Shown here: positions 7,627 to 17,021 of the stretch, piece after piece
How positions within the stretch are numbered: the stretch's first letter is position 1
How the letters are laid out: each line of letters starts with the position of its first letter
Assembly (NCBI GenBank): GCA_964572825.1
Contig: CAZNGS010000010.1
Coordinates: forward strand, 1-64,000
Length of the DNA stretch: 64,000 nt
DNA from: CAYVBE01 sp964572825
GTDB lineage: Bacteria > Planctomycetota > Brocadiia > SM23-32
Reading direction: 5' to 3'
Notes under the pieces: model-generated
Told to the model about the DNA's origin: nothing
The model's database searches: none
What the model saw: the letters and a program-made list of their open reading frames with translations, nothing else
Translations under genes and position numbers: made by a program

Positions 7627-9918
7627 ATGGAACGCAGACGACTCGCCGGCATGGCGGCAGGGGTGGTCCTTCTGGCCGTGGCGGCCTTCCTGCTGATCAG
7701 TCTGGCAACGCATGATCCGCGCGAGGGGCCTTTCCCGGACTTCTCGGCCACTGCGGCGGAGGGCAATGCCTGCGGGGTGGCGGGCGCATACGTTTCGGCT
7801 TACGCGCTGGCGCTCATCGGGTGGGCCGCCTATCCGCTGGGAGCGGCCCTCGCGGGAGCCGGAGTGCTGCTGCTGGGGGGCAGGAAGGTCACCGACTTGC
7901 CGCTCAAGCTGAGCGGCATGGCGTCCCTGACCGTGGCGGCGGTGCTGGCCCTGGCGGTCTTGAACGGCGATGAATCCGCGCCCGGGCGCAGTTACGTGCC
8001 GAAGGGCGGCACCGCCGGAGGGGCGTTCGGCATCCTCCTGGCCAGGGTTCTCTATCGAAGCGTCGGTTCGACGGGCACCGTCATCCTGATCCTGATGCTC
8101 GGGGGGGTGGGCTTGATCCTCCTGGCGGGGACGGAGCTGGTGTTTCTGTCGAAGCTTGTGGCACGTGCCATCGCGCAGGCGGCCAGGTGGGTAACCGGGG
8201 CCGGACGGCGCGCTGCACAAAAGCCGGTCCCGGCGGAACCCGAGCCCGGCCCGGCGCTGCCGGACCCGGAGCCGGAACTGGTGAGGTCCAATTTCCTGGA
8301 GCGTCACGAGCAAGTGGAGGAAGAAGTTCCCGATGAGACGGAAGAGGAGCCGGAGCCTGCCGAGCCCCCCGTCGTGACCACCTACGCCGCGTTCACCGAT
8401 GATCTGGACGAGGGGGGCGAAGAGTTCGATGTGAGCGAAAAAGTCGCGGTGGAGGCCGACTACAGCGTGCCTCCCATTACGCTGCTCGACCAGCCGGATC
8501 CATCTTTCTCCGGCGAGGATGAGACCGAGATTCGAGAGAAGGGCAACCTGCTCCAGCAGACATTGCAGGACTTCGGCATTGACGCCCGGGTGGTGCGCAT
8601 CCAGCCCGGGCCGGTCATTACGATGTATGAGCTTTCGCTTGCAGCGGGCACCAAGGTGTCCAGGGTGGAATCCCTGGCCGACGATCTGGCCATCGCGCTC
8701 AGGGCGCTCAACGTGCGCATCGTCGCGCCGCTGCCGGGCAAGAACACCGTCGGCATCGAGGTGCCCAACCCGGAGCGGGAACTGGTGGGCCTGCGCGAGC
8801 TGATGGAATCGACCCGGAACGAGTACTCGGAGTATGAAATTCCGCTCTTCCTGGGCAAGGATACCGCGGGCAATCCGCTGGTGCTGGACCTGGCCACCTG
8901 CCCCCACCTGCTGGTGGCGGGCGCGACCGGTTCGGGCAAGTCCGTGGCCATCAACGCCATGATCTCCAGCATCCTGATGACCCGCACGCCCGAGGGCGTC
9001 GAGCTTTTCCTGATCGATCCGAAGTCCGTGGAGTTTACGCAGTACAGCCAGATCCCCCACCTGCTCTGTCCCGTGCTGACGGACATGAACAAGGCCGCCT
9101 CGGTCCTGAAATGGGCGTGCAAAAAGATGGACGAGCGCTACTCGCTGCTCTCTCAGGCCGGGGTGCGGAACCTGCCGGCCTACAACGAGCTGGGGCCGGA
9201 GGAAATCGCTCGACGCCTGGACCCGGACGGCGACGCGGACCTGGAGGACGTGCCCCTGCACATGCCGCACATCGTCATCATAGTGGATGAGTTCGGCGAG
9301 CTGATGATGGTGGCGGCCAAGGAAGTGGAGAAGAGCGTCACGCGGCTCTCCCAGAAGGCCAGGGCCGTCGGCATTCACCTGATATGCGCTACCCAGAGGC
9401 CGTCGACGGACGTGATAACAGGGCTGATCAAGGCCAATCTTCCGGCGCGGATCGCATTCCACGTCTCCTCCATGGTGGATTCCCGGACGATCCTGGACCG
9501 CAACGGGGCCGAACTGCTGCTGGGAGAGGGCGACATGCTGCTGCTGCCGCCCGGCACCTCCCGCCTGGTGCGGGCCCAGGGAGCATACGTTTCGGATGAA
9601 GAGACCCAACGCCTGGTTGACTTCCTGGAATCCCAGAGCGAGCCGACTTTCCGCGCTGAACTTCAGAAATACCATGCTCAGCAGCAGGAGGCGGAAGAAG
9701 TCGACGAGTTGTTCAACGACGCCGTGCGGGTCGTGCTGGAGTCGCAGCGGGGTTCGGTCTCCCTCCTGCAGAGGCGGCTCAGCATCGGTTACTCGCGGGC
9801 CGCTCGACTCATAGACACGATGGCTGAGGCCGGCATCGTGGGGCAGCATCGGGGCAGCCAGCCCCGCCGGGTCCTGATGACCCTCGATCAGTGGGATGAA
9901 TCCCGCGCCTCGGCCTGA
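7627..9918 (+). CDS. ftsK: DNA translocase FtsK/SpoIIIE
   Basis: A 763-residue membrane-anchored ATPase that pumps chromosomal DNA through the closing septum and helps resolve chromosome dimers. The ATG at 7627 is chosen because a GGGGGA ribosome site precedes it and the first helix starts at once. Residues 10-190 hold about four membrane segments. Residues 195-280 are a Pro/Glu-rich linker. The motor follows with Walker A GATGSGKS at about 431-438 and Walker B IVIIVDEFGELM near 553. The C-terminal winged-helix gamma domain (about 690-755, SLLQRRLSIGYSRAARLID) reads polarised DNA sequences. It heads a run with rimO, pgpA and birA. The length is normal for the family. Confidence 0.95.
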   Translation: MERRRLAGMAAGVVLLAVAAFLLISLATHDPREGPFPDFSATAAEGNACGVAGAYVSAYALALIGWAAYPLGAALAGAGVLLLGGRKVTDLPLKLSGMASLTVAAVLALAVLNGDESAPGRSYVPKGGTAGGAFGILLARVLYRSVGSTGTVILILMLGGVGLILLAGTELVFLSKLVARAIAQAARWVTGAGRRAAQKPVPAEPEPGPALPDPEPELVRSNFLERHEQVEEEVPDETEEEPEPAEPPVVTTYAAFTDDLDEGGEEFDVSEKVAVEADYSVPPITLLDQPDPSFSGEDETEIREKGNLLQQTLQDFGIDARVVRIQPGPVITMYELSLAAGTKVSRVESLADDLAIALRALNVRIVAPLPGKNTVGIEVPNPERELVGLRELMESTRNEYSEYEIPLFLGKDTAGNPLVLDLATCPHLLVAGATGSGKSVAINAMISSILMTRTPEGVELFLIDPKSVEFTQYSQIPHLLCPVLTDMNKAASVLKWACKKMDERYSLLSQAGVRNLPAYNELGPEEIARRLDPDGDADLEDVPLHMPHIVIIVDEFGELMMVAAKEVEKSVTRLSQKARAVGIHLICATQRPSTDVITGLIKANLPARIAFHVSSMVDSRTILDRNGAELLLGEGDMLLLPPGTSRLVRAQGAYVSDEETQRLVDFLESQSEPTFRAELQKYHAQQQEAEEVDELFNDAVRVVLESQRGSVSLLQRRLSIGYSRAARLIDTMAEAGIVGQHRGSQPRRVLMTLDQWDESRASA

Positions 9919-9947
9919 GTCGCGTGCACTCTCTGGCTTCCCCTGCC

Positions 9948-11300
9948 ATGAAACAGAACACCCCTGCGCGTCAGCCCGCGGTGGCTCTCATCACGCTTGG
10001 CTGTGCCCGGAACGTCGTGGACTCCGAGCACATCGCCTCCGTTCTGGAAGCGAACGGGGTCGAGGTGGTCCACGACCCCGCCGGGGGCCGGGTGGCCGTG
10101 GTCAACACCTGCGGCTTCATCCAGGACGCCAGGGAGGAGTCCATCGACGTCATCCTGGACCTGGTGGAACAGAGAGAGGACGGCCAACTGGCGGCTTTGA
10201 TTGTGACCGGCTGCCTGAGCGAGCGCTACGGAGAGGAGTTGAGGCAGTCGCTTCCGGAGGTCGACGTCTTCCTGGGACTTGACCCGCGGGCGGCTGCGAA
10301 GGCCGCGCTCCGCGCGCTGGGCATTGCCGACGGCCGGGCCTGCGTGGGGCCGCAGTTGCGTGCCCGCCGCCTGACGCCCCCGGCATGGAGCTACCTGCGC
10401 ATCGCGGAGGGTTGCGACAACCGTTGCGCCTACTGCGCCATTCCGAGCATTCGCGGTCCGCTCCGCAGTCGGCCTGCCGGGGAGATCCTGGCGGAGGCCC
10501 GCTACCTGGTCGCGCACGGCGTGCGAGAGCTGAACGTCATAGCGCAGGACACGGCCGCCTACGGCATGGACCGGGCCGACGGCCCGACGGCCGGTGGCCT
10601 CCTGAGGCAACTGTGCGACGCCGTGGACACGGCGTGGATACGCCTGCTCTACGCCCACCCGGGGCACGTCGAAGATGATCTGATCGAAGTGCTGGCAACT
10701 CAGCCGCAGGTCTGTCCCTACATTGACGTGCCGCTTGAGCACATCAGCGACGAGATCCTGGAGCGGATGGGACGTCGCGTCCGGCGCCGAGACGTGGAGG
10801 AGTTGACCCGGCGATTGCGCGGGCGCATCCCCGGTGTCACGCTGCGCACCACCTTCCTGGTCGGTTTTCCGGGTGAAACGAACGCCCATTTCCAGGAGCT
10901 GCTGGAGTTCGTGGAGCAGATGCGTTTCGACAGGGCGGGGTGCTTTGCGTATTCTCGGGAAAAGGGCACCCCGGCGGCGGAGTTCCCCGGCCAGGTGCCG
11001 CCGGAAGTCGCACGGGAAAGGCGCGACGAGCTGATGGCGGTGCAGCAAAAGGTGGCTTTCGAACTGGCGTCCCAGAGAGTGGGCGAACTGACGAAGGTCC
11101 TCATGGAGCAAAGCGAAACCTCTGAGGAAGGGTTGCGACCGGCCCGCAGCCGCCGGGAAGCGCCCGACGTCGATCCCCTCATTTACGTGGAGCCTCCGGC
11201 GCCGCCTCCGGGTGAGTGTGCACGGGTCCGCATCGAGCGATCGGCGGGCTACGACTGGGTTGCCCGGATAACGGAAGGGGAAGGGGATGAACCGCAGTGA
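9948..11300 (+). CDS. rimO: Ribosomal protein S12 methylthiotransferase RimO
   Basis: A radical-SAM enzyme that methylthiolates an Asp of ribosomal protein uS12. The 450-residue protein has three domains. An N-terminal UPF0004 domain carries three cluster cysteines (LGCARN, NTCGFI, TGCLSE). The radical-SAM barrel carries EGCDNRCAYCAIPSIRG near residue 155. A C-terminal TRAM domain (VLMEQ...ARVRIERSAGYDWVARI) follows. RGPLRSRP after the cluster motif fits RimO better than MiaB. The ATG at 9948 is preferred to the in-frame GTG at 9924, though neither has a strong ribosome site. The gene follows ftsK by about 30 bases and overlaps pgpA by 14, so it is cotranscribed. Confidence 0.93.
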   Translation: MKQNTPARQPAVALITLGCARNVVDSEHIASVLEANGVEVVHDPAGGRVAVVNTCGFIQDAREESIDVILDLVEQREDGQLAALIVTGCLSERYGEELRQSLPEVDVFLGLDPRAAAKAALRALGIADGRACVGPQLRARRLTPPAWSYLRIAEGCDNRCAYCAIPSIRGPLRSRPAGEILAEARYLVAHGVRELNVIAQDTAAYGMDRADGPTAGGLLRQLCDAVDTAWIRLLYAHPGHVEDDLIEVLATQPQVCPYIDVPLEHISDEILERMGRRVRRRDVEELTRRLRGRIPGVTLRTTFLVGFPGETNAHFQELLEFVEQMRFDRAGCFAYSREKGTPAAEFPGQVPPEVARERRDELMAVQQKVAFELASQRVGELTKVLMEQSETSEEGLRPARSRREAPDVDPLIYVEPPAPPPGECARVRIERSAGYDWVARITEGEGDEPQ

Positions 11301-11775
11301 GCTGGTTCTGAAGCTCACGTCTTCTGCGCTGGGTCTCGGGTACCTGCCGGTGGCACCGGGCACCTGGGGTTCGGCCGCTGCGGCGGGCGTGTACTGGCTG
11401 CTGCGGGCGGAGTTCGGACCCGCCGGTGTGGCCGTTACGGGCGGCCTGCTGGTCGGCACGCTCCTCCTGGGCCTCCGGGTTTGCCCGGGGGCCGTTCGGG
11501 TTTTCGGAGACTCCGATCCCGGTCGCTTCGTGCTGGACGAACTGGCGGGCTGCTGGCTGACCTGCCTGCTTTTCTGGGGACCCGGCGCGTTCCTGACCGC
11601 CGGCGCGGCATTCGCAACGTTCCGGGTTTTCGACGTGCTGAAACCCTTCCCGATAGGCGCGCTGGAGCGACTGCCCCGTGGCTGGGGAATCATGGCGGAC
11701 GACCTGGGGGCGGCGCTCTACTCCGCCGGCGCGCTTTGGATTATCCGTTTTGCCATAGGTAGGTTTGTCCTGTGA
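11287..11775 (+). CDS. pgpA: Phosphatidylglycerophosphatase A
   Basis: A 162-residue membrane enzyme that dephosphorylates phosphatidylglycerol phosphate to phosphatidylglycerol. The family signature LPVAPGTWGS is at residues 18-27, DELAGCW near 83, and the closing motif RGWGIMADDLGAALYS near 135-150. There are about four hydrophobic segments. The ATG lies inside the end of rimO, 14 bases before its stop, and the TGA overlaps the next start by four bases (GTGA), which indicates translational coupling on both sides. Confidence 0.92.
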   Translation: MNRSELVLKLTSSALGLGYLPVAPGTWGSAAAAGVYWLLRAEFGPAGVAVTGGLLVGTLLLGLRVCPGAVRVFGDSDPGRFVLDELAGCWLTCLLFWGPGAFLTAGAAFATFRVFDVLKPFPIGALERLPRGWGIMADDLGAALYSAGALWIIRFAIGRFVL

Positions 11776-12590
11776 AGACCGATCCACTCGATCCGGAGAG
11801 TCTCTTCGGCACGTTGGCGGAACCGGCGATAGTGGGCGAGGCCGGGGAGGTGCTGGAAAGCGTCTCGTCAACGATGGAGGTCGCCCGGGACCGGCTTCTG
11901 GCGGGGGCTCCCGACGGGTACGTCGTGCTGGCGGAACACCAGGCGGAGGGGCGTGGCCGGACCGGCACCTGGGAGTGTCCAGAGGGGCTGGGATTGCTGA
12001 TGAGCGTCATCATGCGCGTCGGGTTGTCTGCGGCCCGGCAGACACAGGTGTGCATCCTGGGGGCTGTCGCCGTGGCGGAAGCGGTGCGGCGTTCCGGCGT
12101 CGGGGCAGGCATAAAATGGCCGAACGACATTGTGATCGCGACCGGTGGGCCCGGGGAACTGGCTCTGCGCAAACTGGGCGGCGTGCTGGTGGAGCGGGTG
12201 GCCCTCAGCGATGCCGCGCCGCCCTTCGTGCTGGGCCTGGGACTGAACGTCAACCAGCAGCCGCAGGACCTGCCCGCCGATGCCGCACCGCCGGCTACCT
12301 CTTTACGCATCGAGAAGGGGCGCCCGTTTGCCCGCGTCGCGCTCTGCCGGGAAGTGCTGCGGCAACTGGACATGTGGTATAAAAGACTGCGGATGGGCCA
12401 GCCGGAGCGCATTCTTGCCCGTTGGCGACGCCTCAGCTGCCTGCTGGACCGTACCGTCCGGGTGCGGCTGGGCGCGGGCATCGTCCGGGGAGAGGTCATC
12501 GGCCTGCGCAGCAGCGGCGAGCTCATCTTTGAACCGGAGACGGGAGGGCGCATGCTGCTCTCCGACGAAAAGGCCACCGTGCTGCCGTGA
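11772..12590 (+). CDS. birA: Biotin-[acetyl-CoA-carboxylase] ligase
   Basis: A 272-residue ligase that activates biotin with ATP and transfers it to the biotin carboxyl carrier protein. SSTMEVARD, EHQAEGRGRTGTWECP (the biotinyl-AMP loop, normally GRGRRGR-like) and IKWPNDIVI are all visible. The C-terminal SH3-like domain contains RVRLGAGIVRGEVIGL. There is no N-terminal helix-turn-helix, so this is the monofunctional class and not a bio-operon repressor. It starts at a GTG overlapping the pgpA stop (GTGA). Confidence 0.93.
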   Translation: MKTDPLDPESLFGTLAEPAIVGEAGEVLESVSSTMEVARDRLLAGAPDGYVVLAEHQAEGRGRTGTWECPEGLGLLMSVIMRVGLSAARQTQVCILGAVAVAEAVRRSGVGAGIKWPNDIVIATGGPGELALRKLGGVLVERVALSDAAPPFVLGLGLNVNQQPQDLPADAAPPATSLRIEKGRPFARVALCREVLRQLDMWYKRLRMGQPERILARWRRLSCLLDRTVRVRLGAGIVRGEVIGLRSSGELIFEPETGGRMLLSDEKATVLP

Positions 12591-12619
12591 GCACAGGATA
12601 CTCGCGAGGAGAACGTTCC

Positions 12620-13423
12620 GTGAATCTCATGTTCATAGGCGCCCATCCGGACGACGGCGACGGCAGGGCAGGGGGCCTGGCGGCCAGATACATCGACCGG
12701 GGCGGCCGGGCCCAGTTCGTGGCCGTCAGCAACGGCAATGCTGGACATCACGGGATGGAGCCGGCCGAGCTGGCCCGACGTCGCAAAGCCGAGGCCCGCA
12801 GGGCCGGCGAGGTCATCGGCGCGGACTACCTGGTGCTCGACCACGACGATGCACGCCTCGTGCCGACCGTGGCCATCCGGGAGGAATTGATTGCCCTCAT
12901 CCGGCGCTTCCATCCGGACCTGCTGATCACTGTGCGTCCTTTCGACTACCACCCCGACCACCGGGCGGCGGGCCAACTGGTGGTGGACGCCTCATACCTG
13001 CTCACGGTGCCGCACGTCTGTCCGGACGCACCCATAATGCGGCGGATGCCGGTCATCTGCTATGCCTACGATCACTTTCAGAAACCGTTGCCGTTCGAGT
13101 GCGACGTGATCGTGGTCGTCGAGGAGTACTTCGACCAGAAGGTCCGGATGCTGGCCGCGCATGAAAGCCAGATGTTCGAGTGGCTTCCATTCAACGGCCG
13201 CTACCTCGCCCGGGTGCCGAAAGAGCACGAGCAGCGGCTCGAATGGCTCCGCGGGAGGCTGGCGGACAGGCTCAGCGGGCAGGCGCGGATGTTCCGGCAG
13301 GCGCTGGTCGACCGGTACGGCCCCCGCCGGGGAGCCGAGGTCCGGTATGCGGAGGCGTTCGAGCTCTGCGAGTACGGCCGACAGCCTTCGCCGGAGCTGC
13401 TGGAGGAGCTTTTCCCGGCGTGA
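12620..13423 (+). CDS. PIG-L/LmbE-family zinc deacetylase
   Basis: A 267-residue protein of the N-acetylglucosaminyl-phosphatidylinositol/mycothiol deacetylase fold. The start is set at the GTG at 12620 because GAGGAG lies 8 bases upstream, whereas the GTG at 12587 that overlaps birA has no site. Zinc ligands appear in GAHPDDGDGRAGG (His-Pro-Asp-Asp) and DYHPDHRAAG. GNAGHHGMEPAELARRR and DHFQKPLPFECDVIV match the subgroup common in planctomycetes. The acidic residue that usually follows HPDD (HPDDxE) is replaced here (HPDDGD). Likely substrate: an N-acetylated sugar or glycoconjugate, not identified. It is last in the ftsK-to-birA run. Confidence 0.85.
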   Translation: MNLMFIGAHPDDGDGRAGGLAARYIDRGGRAQFVAVSNGNAGHHGMEPAELARRRKAEARRAGEVIGADYLVLDHDDARLVPTVAIREELIALIRRFHPDLLITVRPFDYHPDHRAAGQLVVDASYLLTVPHVCPDAPIMRRMPVICYAYDHFQKPLPFECDVIVVVEEYFDQKVRMLAAHESQMFEWLPFNGRYLARVPKEHEQRLEWLRGRLADRLSGQARMFRQALVDRYGPRRGAEVRYAEAFELCEYGRQPSPELLEELFPA

Positions 13424-13432
13424 AGCACCACC

Positions 13433-14923
13433 TCAGGCCCCCATCTTCTCCGCCACTTCGATGGCGCGCAGGAGGGCCTTCGCCTTGTTGAGCGTCTCCT
13501 CGTGTTCCCGCTCCGGCACGGAGTCGGCCACGATCCCTCCACCGGCCTGAACGTACGCCGTGTCACCGTCCAGAACCACGGTGCGGATGGTGATGCAGGT
13601 ATCCATGTTGCCGCTGAAGTCGAAGTATCCGACCGCCCCGCCGTAGGGGCCCCGCCTGGTGGGTTCGAGCTCATCGATTATCTCCATCGCGCGCACCTTG
13701 GGTGCACCGCTGAGCGTGCCGGCGGGCAGGCAGGCCTTCAGCGCATCCAGCGCCCCGAGGCCGTCGCGCAGTTCACCGCTGACGTTCGAGACGATGTGCA
13801 TGACGTGGGAGTATTTCTCGATCACCATCACCTCGTCCAGGCTCACGGTGCCGTAGCGGGAGACGCGCCCCACGTCGTTGCGGCCCAGGTCCACCAGCAT
13901 CACGTGTTCCGCGCGTTCCTTGGGGTCGGCCAGCAGCTCTCGCTCCAGTTCCTGATCCTCCTGCTCCGTCTGCCCGCGCCGGCGCGTTCCCGCGATCGGC
14001 CTGACCGTCACGCGCCGGTTCTCAACGCGGACCATCACCTCCGGGGAGGAGCCGATCAGCCGCAGGTCACCCATCTGGAGGTAGAACATGTAGGGGGAAG
14101 GGTTTATGACGCGTAGCGCCCGGTAGATGTCAAACGGCCGGGCCGAGGTCTCCGCCGTCAGGCGCTGCGAGGGAACCACCTGGAAGATGTCGCCGGCCCG
14201 GATGTATTCTTTGGCCTTCTCGACCGCCGCCAGGTAGTCGGCCTTCTCAAAATTCGAGCGGTAGGGCAGGGTGATTTGCCCGGAGGGCTCGATGTCGTCC
14301 GTGACGGACGTGACCGGTGTGCGGAGTCTGTCGATCATGCCGTCTATTCGCTCGACAGCACGCTCGTAGGCCGCATCGGCGCTGAGCCCGTCCGTGCGCT
14401 GGCTGCAGACCACTTTGACGGTCTTGTTCAGGTGGTCGAAAATGATCACCTGGTCGAAGAACATGTAGTAGATGTCCGGCAGGCCGCGGTCGTCAGGGGG
14501 CGCCTCCGGCAGGTCCTCGACGAAACGGACCACGTCGTAGGCCATGTAGCCGACGGCGCCGCAGGAAAACCGCGGCAGCCCCTCCAGCGGAACAAACGAG
14601 AATTTCTGCACATACTCGCCGAATGCGTCCAGCGGGTTGTCCACCGTTTCGGTTCGCTGCCTTTTTTCGTCGCTTATGGAGACCTCCCGCCCCCTGGCGC
14701 AGAAGATTGCGAAAGGCGAAGTGCCCAGGAAGCAATATCGCCCGATCTTCTCCGGACCGCTCGCGCTTTCCAGCAGGAAACCGTGGGATTGCCGGCAGAC
14801 CTTCTGGAAGGCCACGACCGGCGTCAGGGCATCCGCCATAAGCTGCCGGTACACCGGCACCACGTTGCCTCTTTGGGCCAGAGGCCGGAACTGCTCGCGG
14901 CTCGGGTAGTAGGTGGGAGTCAT
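13433..14923 (-). CDS. trpE: Anthranilate synthase component I
   Basis: A 496-residue chorismate-using enzyme, the first step of tryptophan synthesis. The ATG at 14923 gives the typical N-terminus MTPTYYPSREQFRPLA. An upstream ATG at 15016 would add 31 atypical residues. The chorismate-binding domain shows PYMFYLQMGDLRLIGSSPE, RPIAGTRRRG, VDLGRNDVGRV, LPAGTLSGAPKVRAMEII and GGIVADSVP. The N-terminal feedback region is present (QSHGFLLESASG). TrpE is favoured over PabB by this N-terminus. It is solitary: no trpG or other trp gene is adjacent. It converges with the PIG-L gene (9-base gap) and diverges from the small membrane protein at 15062. Confidence 0.93.
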   Translation of the reverse strand: MTPTYYPSREQFRPLAQRGNVVPVYRQLMADALTPVVAFQKVCRQSHGFLLESASGPEKIGRYCFLGTSPFAIFCARGREVSISDEKRQRTETVDNPLDAFGEYVQKFSFVPLEGLPRFSCGAVGYMAYDVVRFVEDLPEAPPDDRGLPDIYYMFFDQVIIFDHLNKTVKVVCSQRTDGLSADAAYERAVERIDGMIDRLRTPVTSVTDDIEPSGQITLPYRSNFEKADYLAAVEKAKEYIRAGDIFQVVPSQRLTAETSARPFDIYRALRVINPSPYMFYLQMGDLRLIGSSPEVMVRVENRRVTVRPIAGTRRRGQTEQEDQELERELLADPKERAEHVMLVDLGRNDVGRVSRYGTVSLDEVMVIEKYSHVMHIVSNVSGELRDGLGALDALKACLPAGTLSGAPKVRAMEIIDELEPTRRGPYGGAVGYFDFSGNMDTCITIRTVVLDGDTAYVQAGGGIVADSVPEREHEETLNKAKALLRAIEVAEKMGA

Positions 14924-14973
14924 GGGTTCTGCGTCCTTCCACGCGCATTTTCTATGGCGAAGCGTGGTTTTGC

Positions 14974-15003
14974 TTGCAATGTTAACTGACCTGTAACTAC
15001 AAT
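14974..15003 (+). promoter_or_regulatory. Promoter for the small membrane protein gene
   Basis: TTGCAA, 18 bases, TACAAT, about 58 bases upstream of the ATG at 15062. A weaker opposing match for trpE (TTGATT, 16 bases, TAACAT on the minus strand, 14979-15006) overlaps it, so the two genes may share a compact divergent promoter. Confidence 0.45.
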
Positions 15004-15061
15004 CAAGGATTGACACTCTTGCGCAACGGGCATCCTTTACTGCATGACCGAGGAGGACACG

Positions 15062-15367
15062 ATGGCCGCCTACATCGTCGGCATGATTGCAGGCGCTGCC
15101 TGCATGATCGCTCCCCTGATCTATCTCGGGCAGTTCACCAATGCCACTGCCACTGTGCTGGCCAGCAACCCGGAGGTGCTGGATCGGTTCCTGGAACTGG
15201 CCCCCACGGGCCTTATCTACGCTATCGTCATCATCGGTGCCGTCGTCTTCATGCTGAGCGCCTGCATGACCGTCTACACCGGTTACCTGCGCAGCCGGCC
15301 CCAGCGGTCCGAACCGGAGGAGACCGTTGGACCGGAGCCAACCACCCCTGAATCTTCACCCCTTTAG
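15062..15367 (+). CDS. Small two-helix membrane protein, unknown
   Basis: A 101-residue protein. The ATG at 15062 follows GAGGAGGA at ideal spacing and is preferred to the ATG at 15044. Two hydrophobic segments (about residues 2-20 and 47-71, AYIVGMIAGAACMIAPLI and LIYAIVIIGAVVFMLSACM) flank a short polar loop. The C-terminal 25 residues are polar and rich in Pro, Glu and Arg. It is followed by a strong terminator and so is a one-gene unit with its own promoter. I do not recognise the family. Confidence 0.65.
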   Translation: MAAYIVGMIAGAACMIAPLIYLGQFTNATATVLASNPEVLDRFLELAPTGLIYAIVIIGAVVFMLSACMTVYTGYLRSRPQRSEPEETVGPEPTTPESSPL

Positions 15368-15390
15368 TCGCAGATCACAGCGCATGCGAC

Positions 15391-15424
15391 AGCGCCCGGG
15401 GGCATGGCTCCCGGGCGCTTTTTT
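15391..15424 (+). terminator. Rho-independent terminator
   Basis: AGCGCCCGGG, a 9-base loop and CCCGGGCGCT form a perfect 10-bp stem followed by TTTTT. It ends transcription of the small membrane protein gene and lies immediately past the leuA stop from the other side. Confidence 0.9.
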
Positions 15425-15426
15425 CG

Positions 15427-16986
15427 CTACATCCCGTGGGGTTTCCCGCCGGCCGGTGCGCCGTTGCGGATGCGTTTCGCCAGACGGTTTACGGCGGCCA
15501 GGTAAGCCACGGCGCTGGCCTCGATGATGTCCGTCCTCGCTGCGCGGCCGCGTTCGCTGTAGCCGTTTGAGGCCAGTTCCAGGGATACCTCGCCCATGGC
15601 GTCCTTGCCCTTGGTTATGGCCCGAATGCCGAAATCCCGCAGCTCGCACTGGAAGCCGGTAATCCGGTCGACCGCCCTGCACACCGCGTCAATGGGTCCG
15701 TCGCCGATGGCGGCGTCCGTCTTGACTCCCTCGCCGGCGACCTCGACGGACACGGCGGCGGTGGGCGTGACCCGGCGGCCGCTCGTCACGTGGAAGCTGA
15801 TCAGTTTGAAAACCTCGGGGATGTCCTCCATCTCCTCCCGCACCAGGGCCTCGATGTCTTCATCGTATATTTCCTTCTTCTTGTCGGCCAGTTCCTTGAA
15901 CAGGCCGAAGGCGTGCTCGAGGTGTTCGTCCTCCAGGTGGATTCCCAGCTCCTCCAGGCGCCTGCGGAACGCGTGCCGGCCGCTGTGCTTGCCCAGCACC
16001 AGGCGTCCCTCCTCCAGGCCCACGTCCTCCGGGCGCATTATCTCGTAGGTGCTCTTTTTCTTCAGGATGCCGTCCTGGTGGATGCCGGCCTCGTGGGCGA
16101 AGGCATTGCGACCCACGATGGCCTTGTTCGGCGGCACCCGCACGCCGGTGACGCTGCTCACCAGCCGGCTTGCGCTCATGATCTCCCGCGTGTTCACGCC
16201 CGTCTGGACGCCGAAGTAGTCGCCCCTGGTCTTGAAGGCCATCACAACCTCCTCCAGGGAGCAGTTTCCCGCGCGTTCCCCCAGGCCGTTGATGGTGCAC
16301 TCCACCTGCCGCGCGCCGGCCCTGACGGCGGCAAGAGAGTTGGCGACCGCCATCCCCAGATCGTCATGGCAGTGGACGCTGATGACCGCCTGCTCTATGT
16401 TGGGAACATCGGAGGTGAGCATGCCGATCAACTCGGCGAACTGCAGGGGTATGGCGTAGCCCACGGTGTCGGGGATGTTCACCGTCCCGGCGCCGGCTTC
16501 GATGACGGCCTCCACCACGTCGCGGAGGAAGTCCGGTTCGGTGCGCGCGGCGTCCTCGGGGCTGAATTCGACGTCATCCACGTAACGGCGCGCCCGGCGC
16601 ACGCCCTTCACGGCGCGCTCGACGATCTGGGAGGGGCTCATCTTCAGCTTGTGCTCCCGATGGATTTTGCTGGTGGCGAGGAACACGTGTATGCGCGCCT
16701 TTTCAGCGTCTTCCAGTGCCTCGGCGGCGCGGTCGATGTCCCTGTCCACGCAACGCGCCAGCCCGGCGATGACGGGGTGTCGAACGTGACGGCCGACCTC
16801 CCGCACGCTTTCGAAGTCCCCGTCGGACGCAACGGGGAAGCCCGCCTCGATGACGTCCACTCCCAGCCGCTCCAACTGCCGCGCGACCATGAGTTTCTCC
16901 TCGAGGGTCATCGAGCATCCGGGTGCCTGCTCGCCGTCCCTCAGGGTCGTGTCGAACATCGTCACCTTTTCCGGTTGATTGTTCAT
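15427..16986 (-). CDS. leuA: 2-isopropylmalate synthase
   Basis: A 519-residue enzyme that condenses acetyl-CoA with 2-ketoisovalerate, the committed step of leucine synthesis. The ATG at 16986 has GGGGA about 8 bases upstream. The catalytic barrel begins with FDTTLRDGEQAPGCSM. HCHDDLGMAVANS carries metal-binding His residues and GLGERAGNCSLEEVVMA is the family signature. The C-terminal domain from about residue 390 is the leucine-sensing regulatory domain, so LeuA is favoured over citramalate or homocitrate synthase. Transcription starts at the consensus promoter at 17197-17226 and must read through a leader peptide and an intrinsic terminator, which indicates attenuation by leucyl-tRNA supply. 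Confidence 0.95.
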   Translation of the reverse strand: MNNQPEKVTMFDTTLRDGEQAPGCSMTLEEKLMVARQLERLGVDVIEAGFPVASDGDFESVREVGRHVRHPVIAGLARCVDRDIDRAAEALEDAEKARIHVFLATSKIHREHKLKMSPSQIVERAVKGVRRARRYVDDVEFSPEDAARTEPDFLRDVVEAVIEAGAGTVNIPDTVGYAIPLQFAELIGMLTSDVPNIEQAVISVHCHDDLGMAVANSLAAVRAGARQVECTINGLGERAGNCSLEEVVMAFKTRGDYFGVQTGVNTREIMSASRLVSSVTGVRVPPNKAIVGRNAFAHEAGIHQDGILKKKSTYEIMRPEDVGLEEGRLVLGKHSGRHAFRRRLEELGIHLEDEHLEHAFGLFKELADKKKEIYDEDIEALVREEMEDIPEVFKLISFHVTSGRRVTPTAAVSVEVAGEGVKTDAAIGDGPIDAVCRAVDRITGFQCELRDFGIRAITKGKDAMGEVSLELASNGYSERGRAARTDIIEASAVAYLAAVNRLAKRIRNGAPAGGKPHGM

Positions 16987-17021
16987 GGCTATGTCCCCAG
17001 CTCGTGAGCGTCGTGTATCAG

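Noticed and set aside
7612..9849. 745-residue frame opposite ftsK
   Set aside because: Shadow of a well-conserved gene.
14923..15043. Attenuator or leader peptide for trpE
   Set aside because: No Trp-codon-rich short frame or terminator hairpin is seen in the leader.
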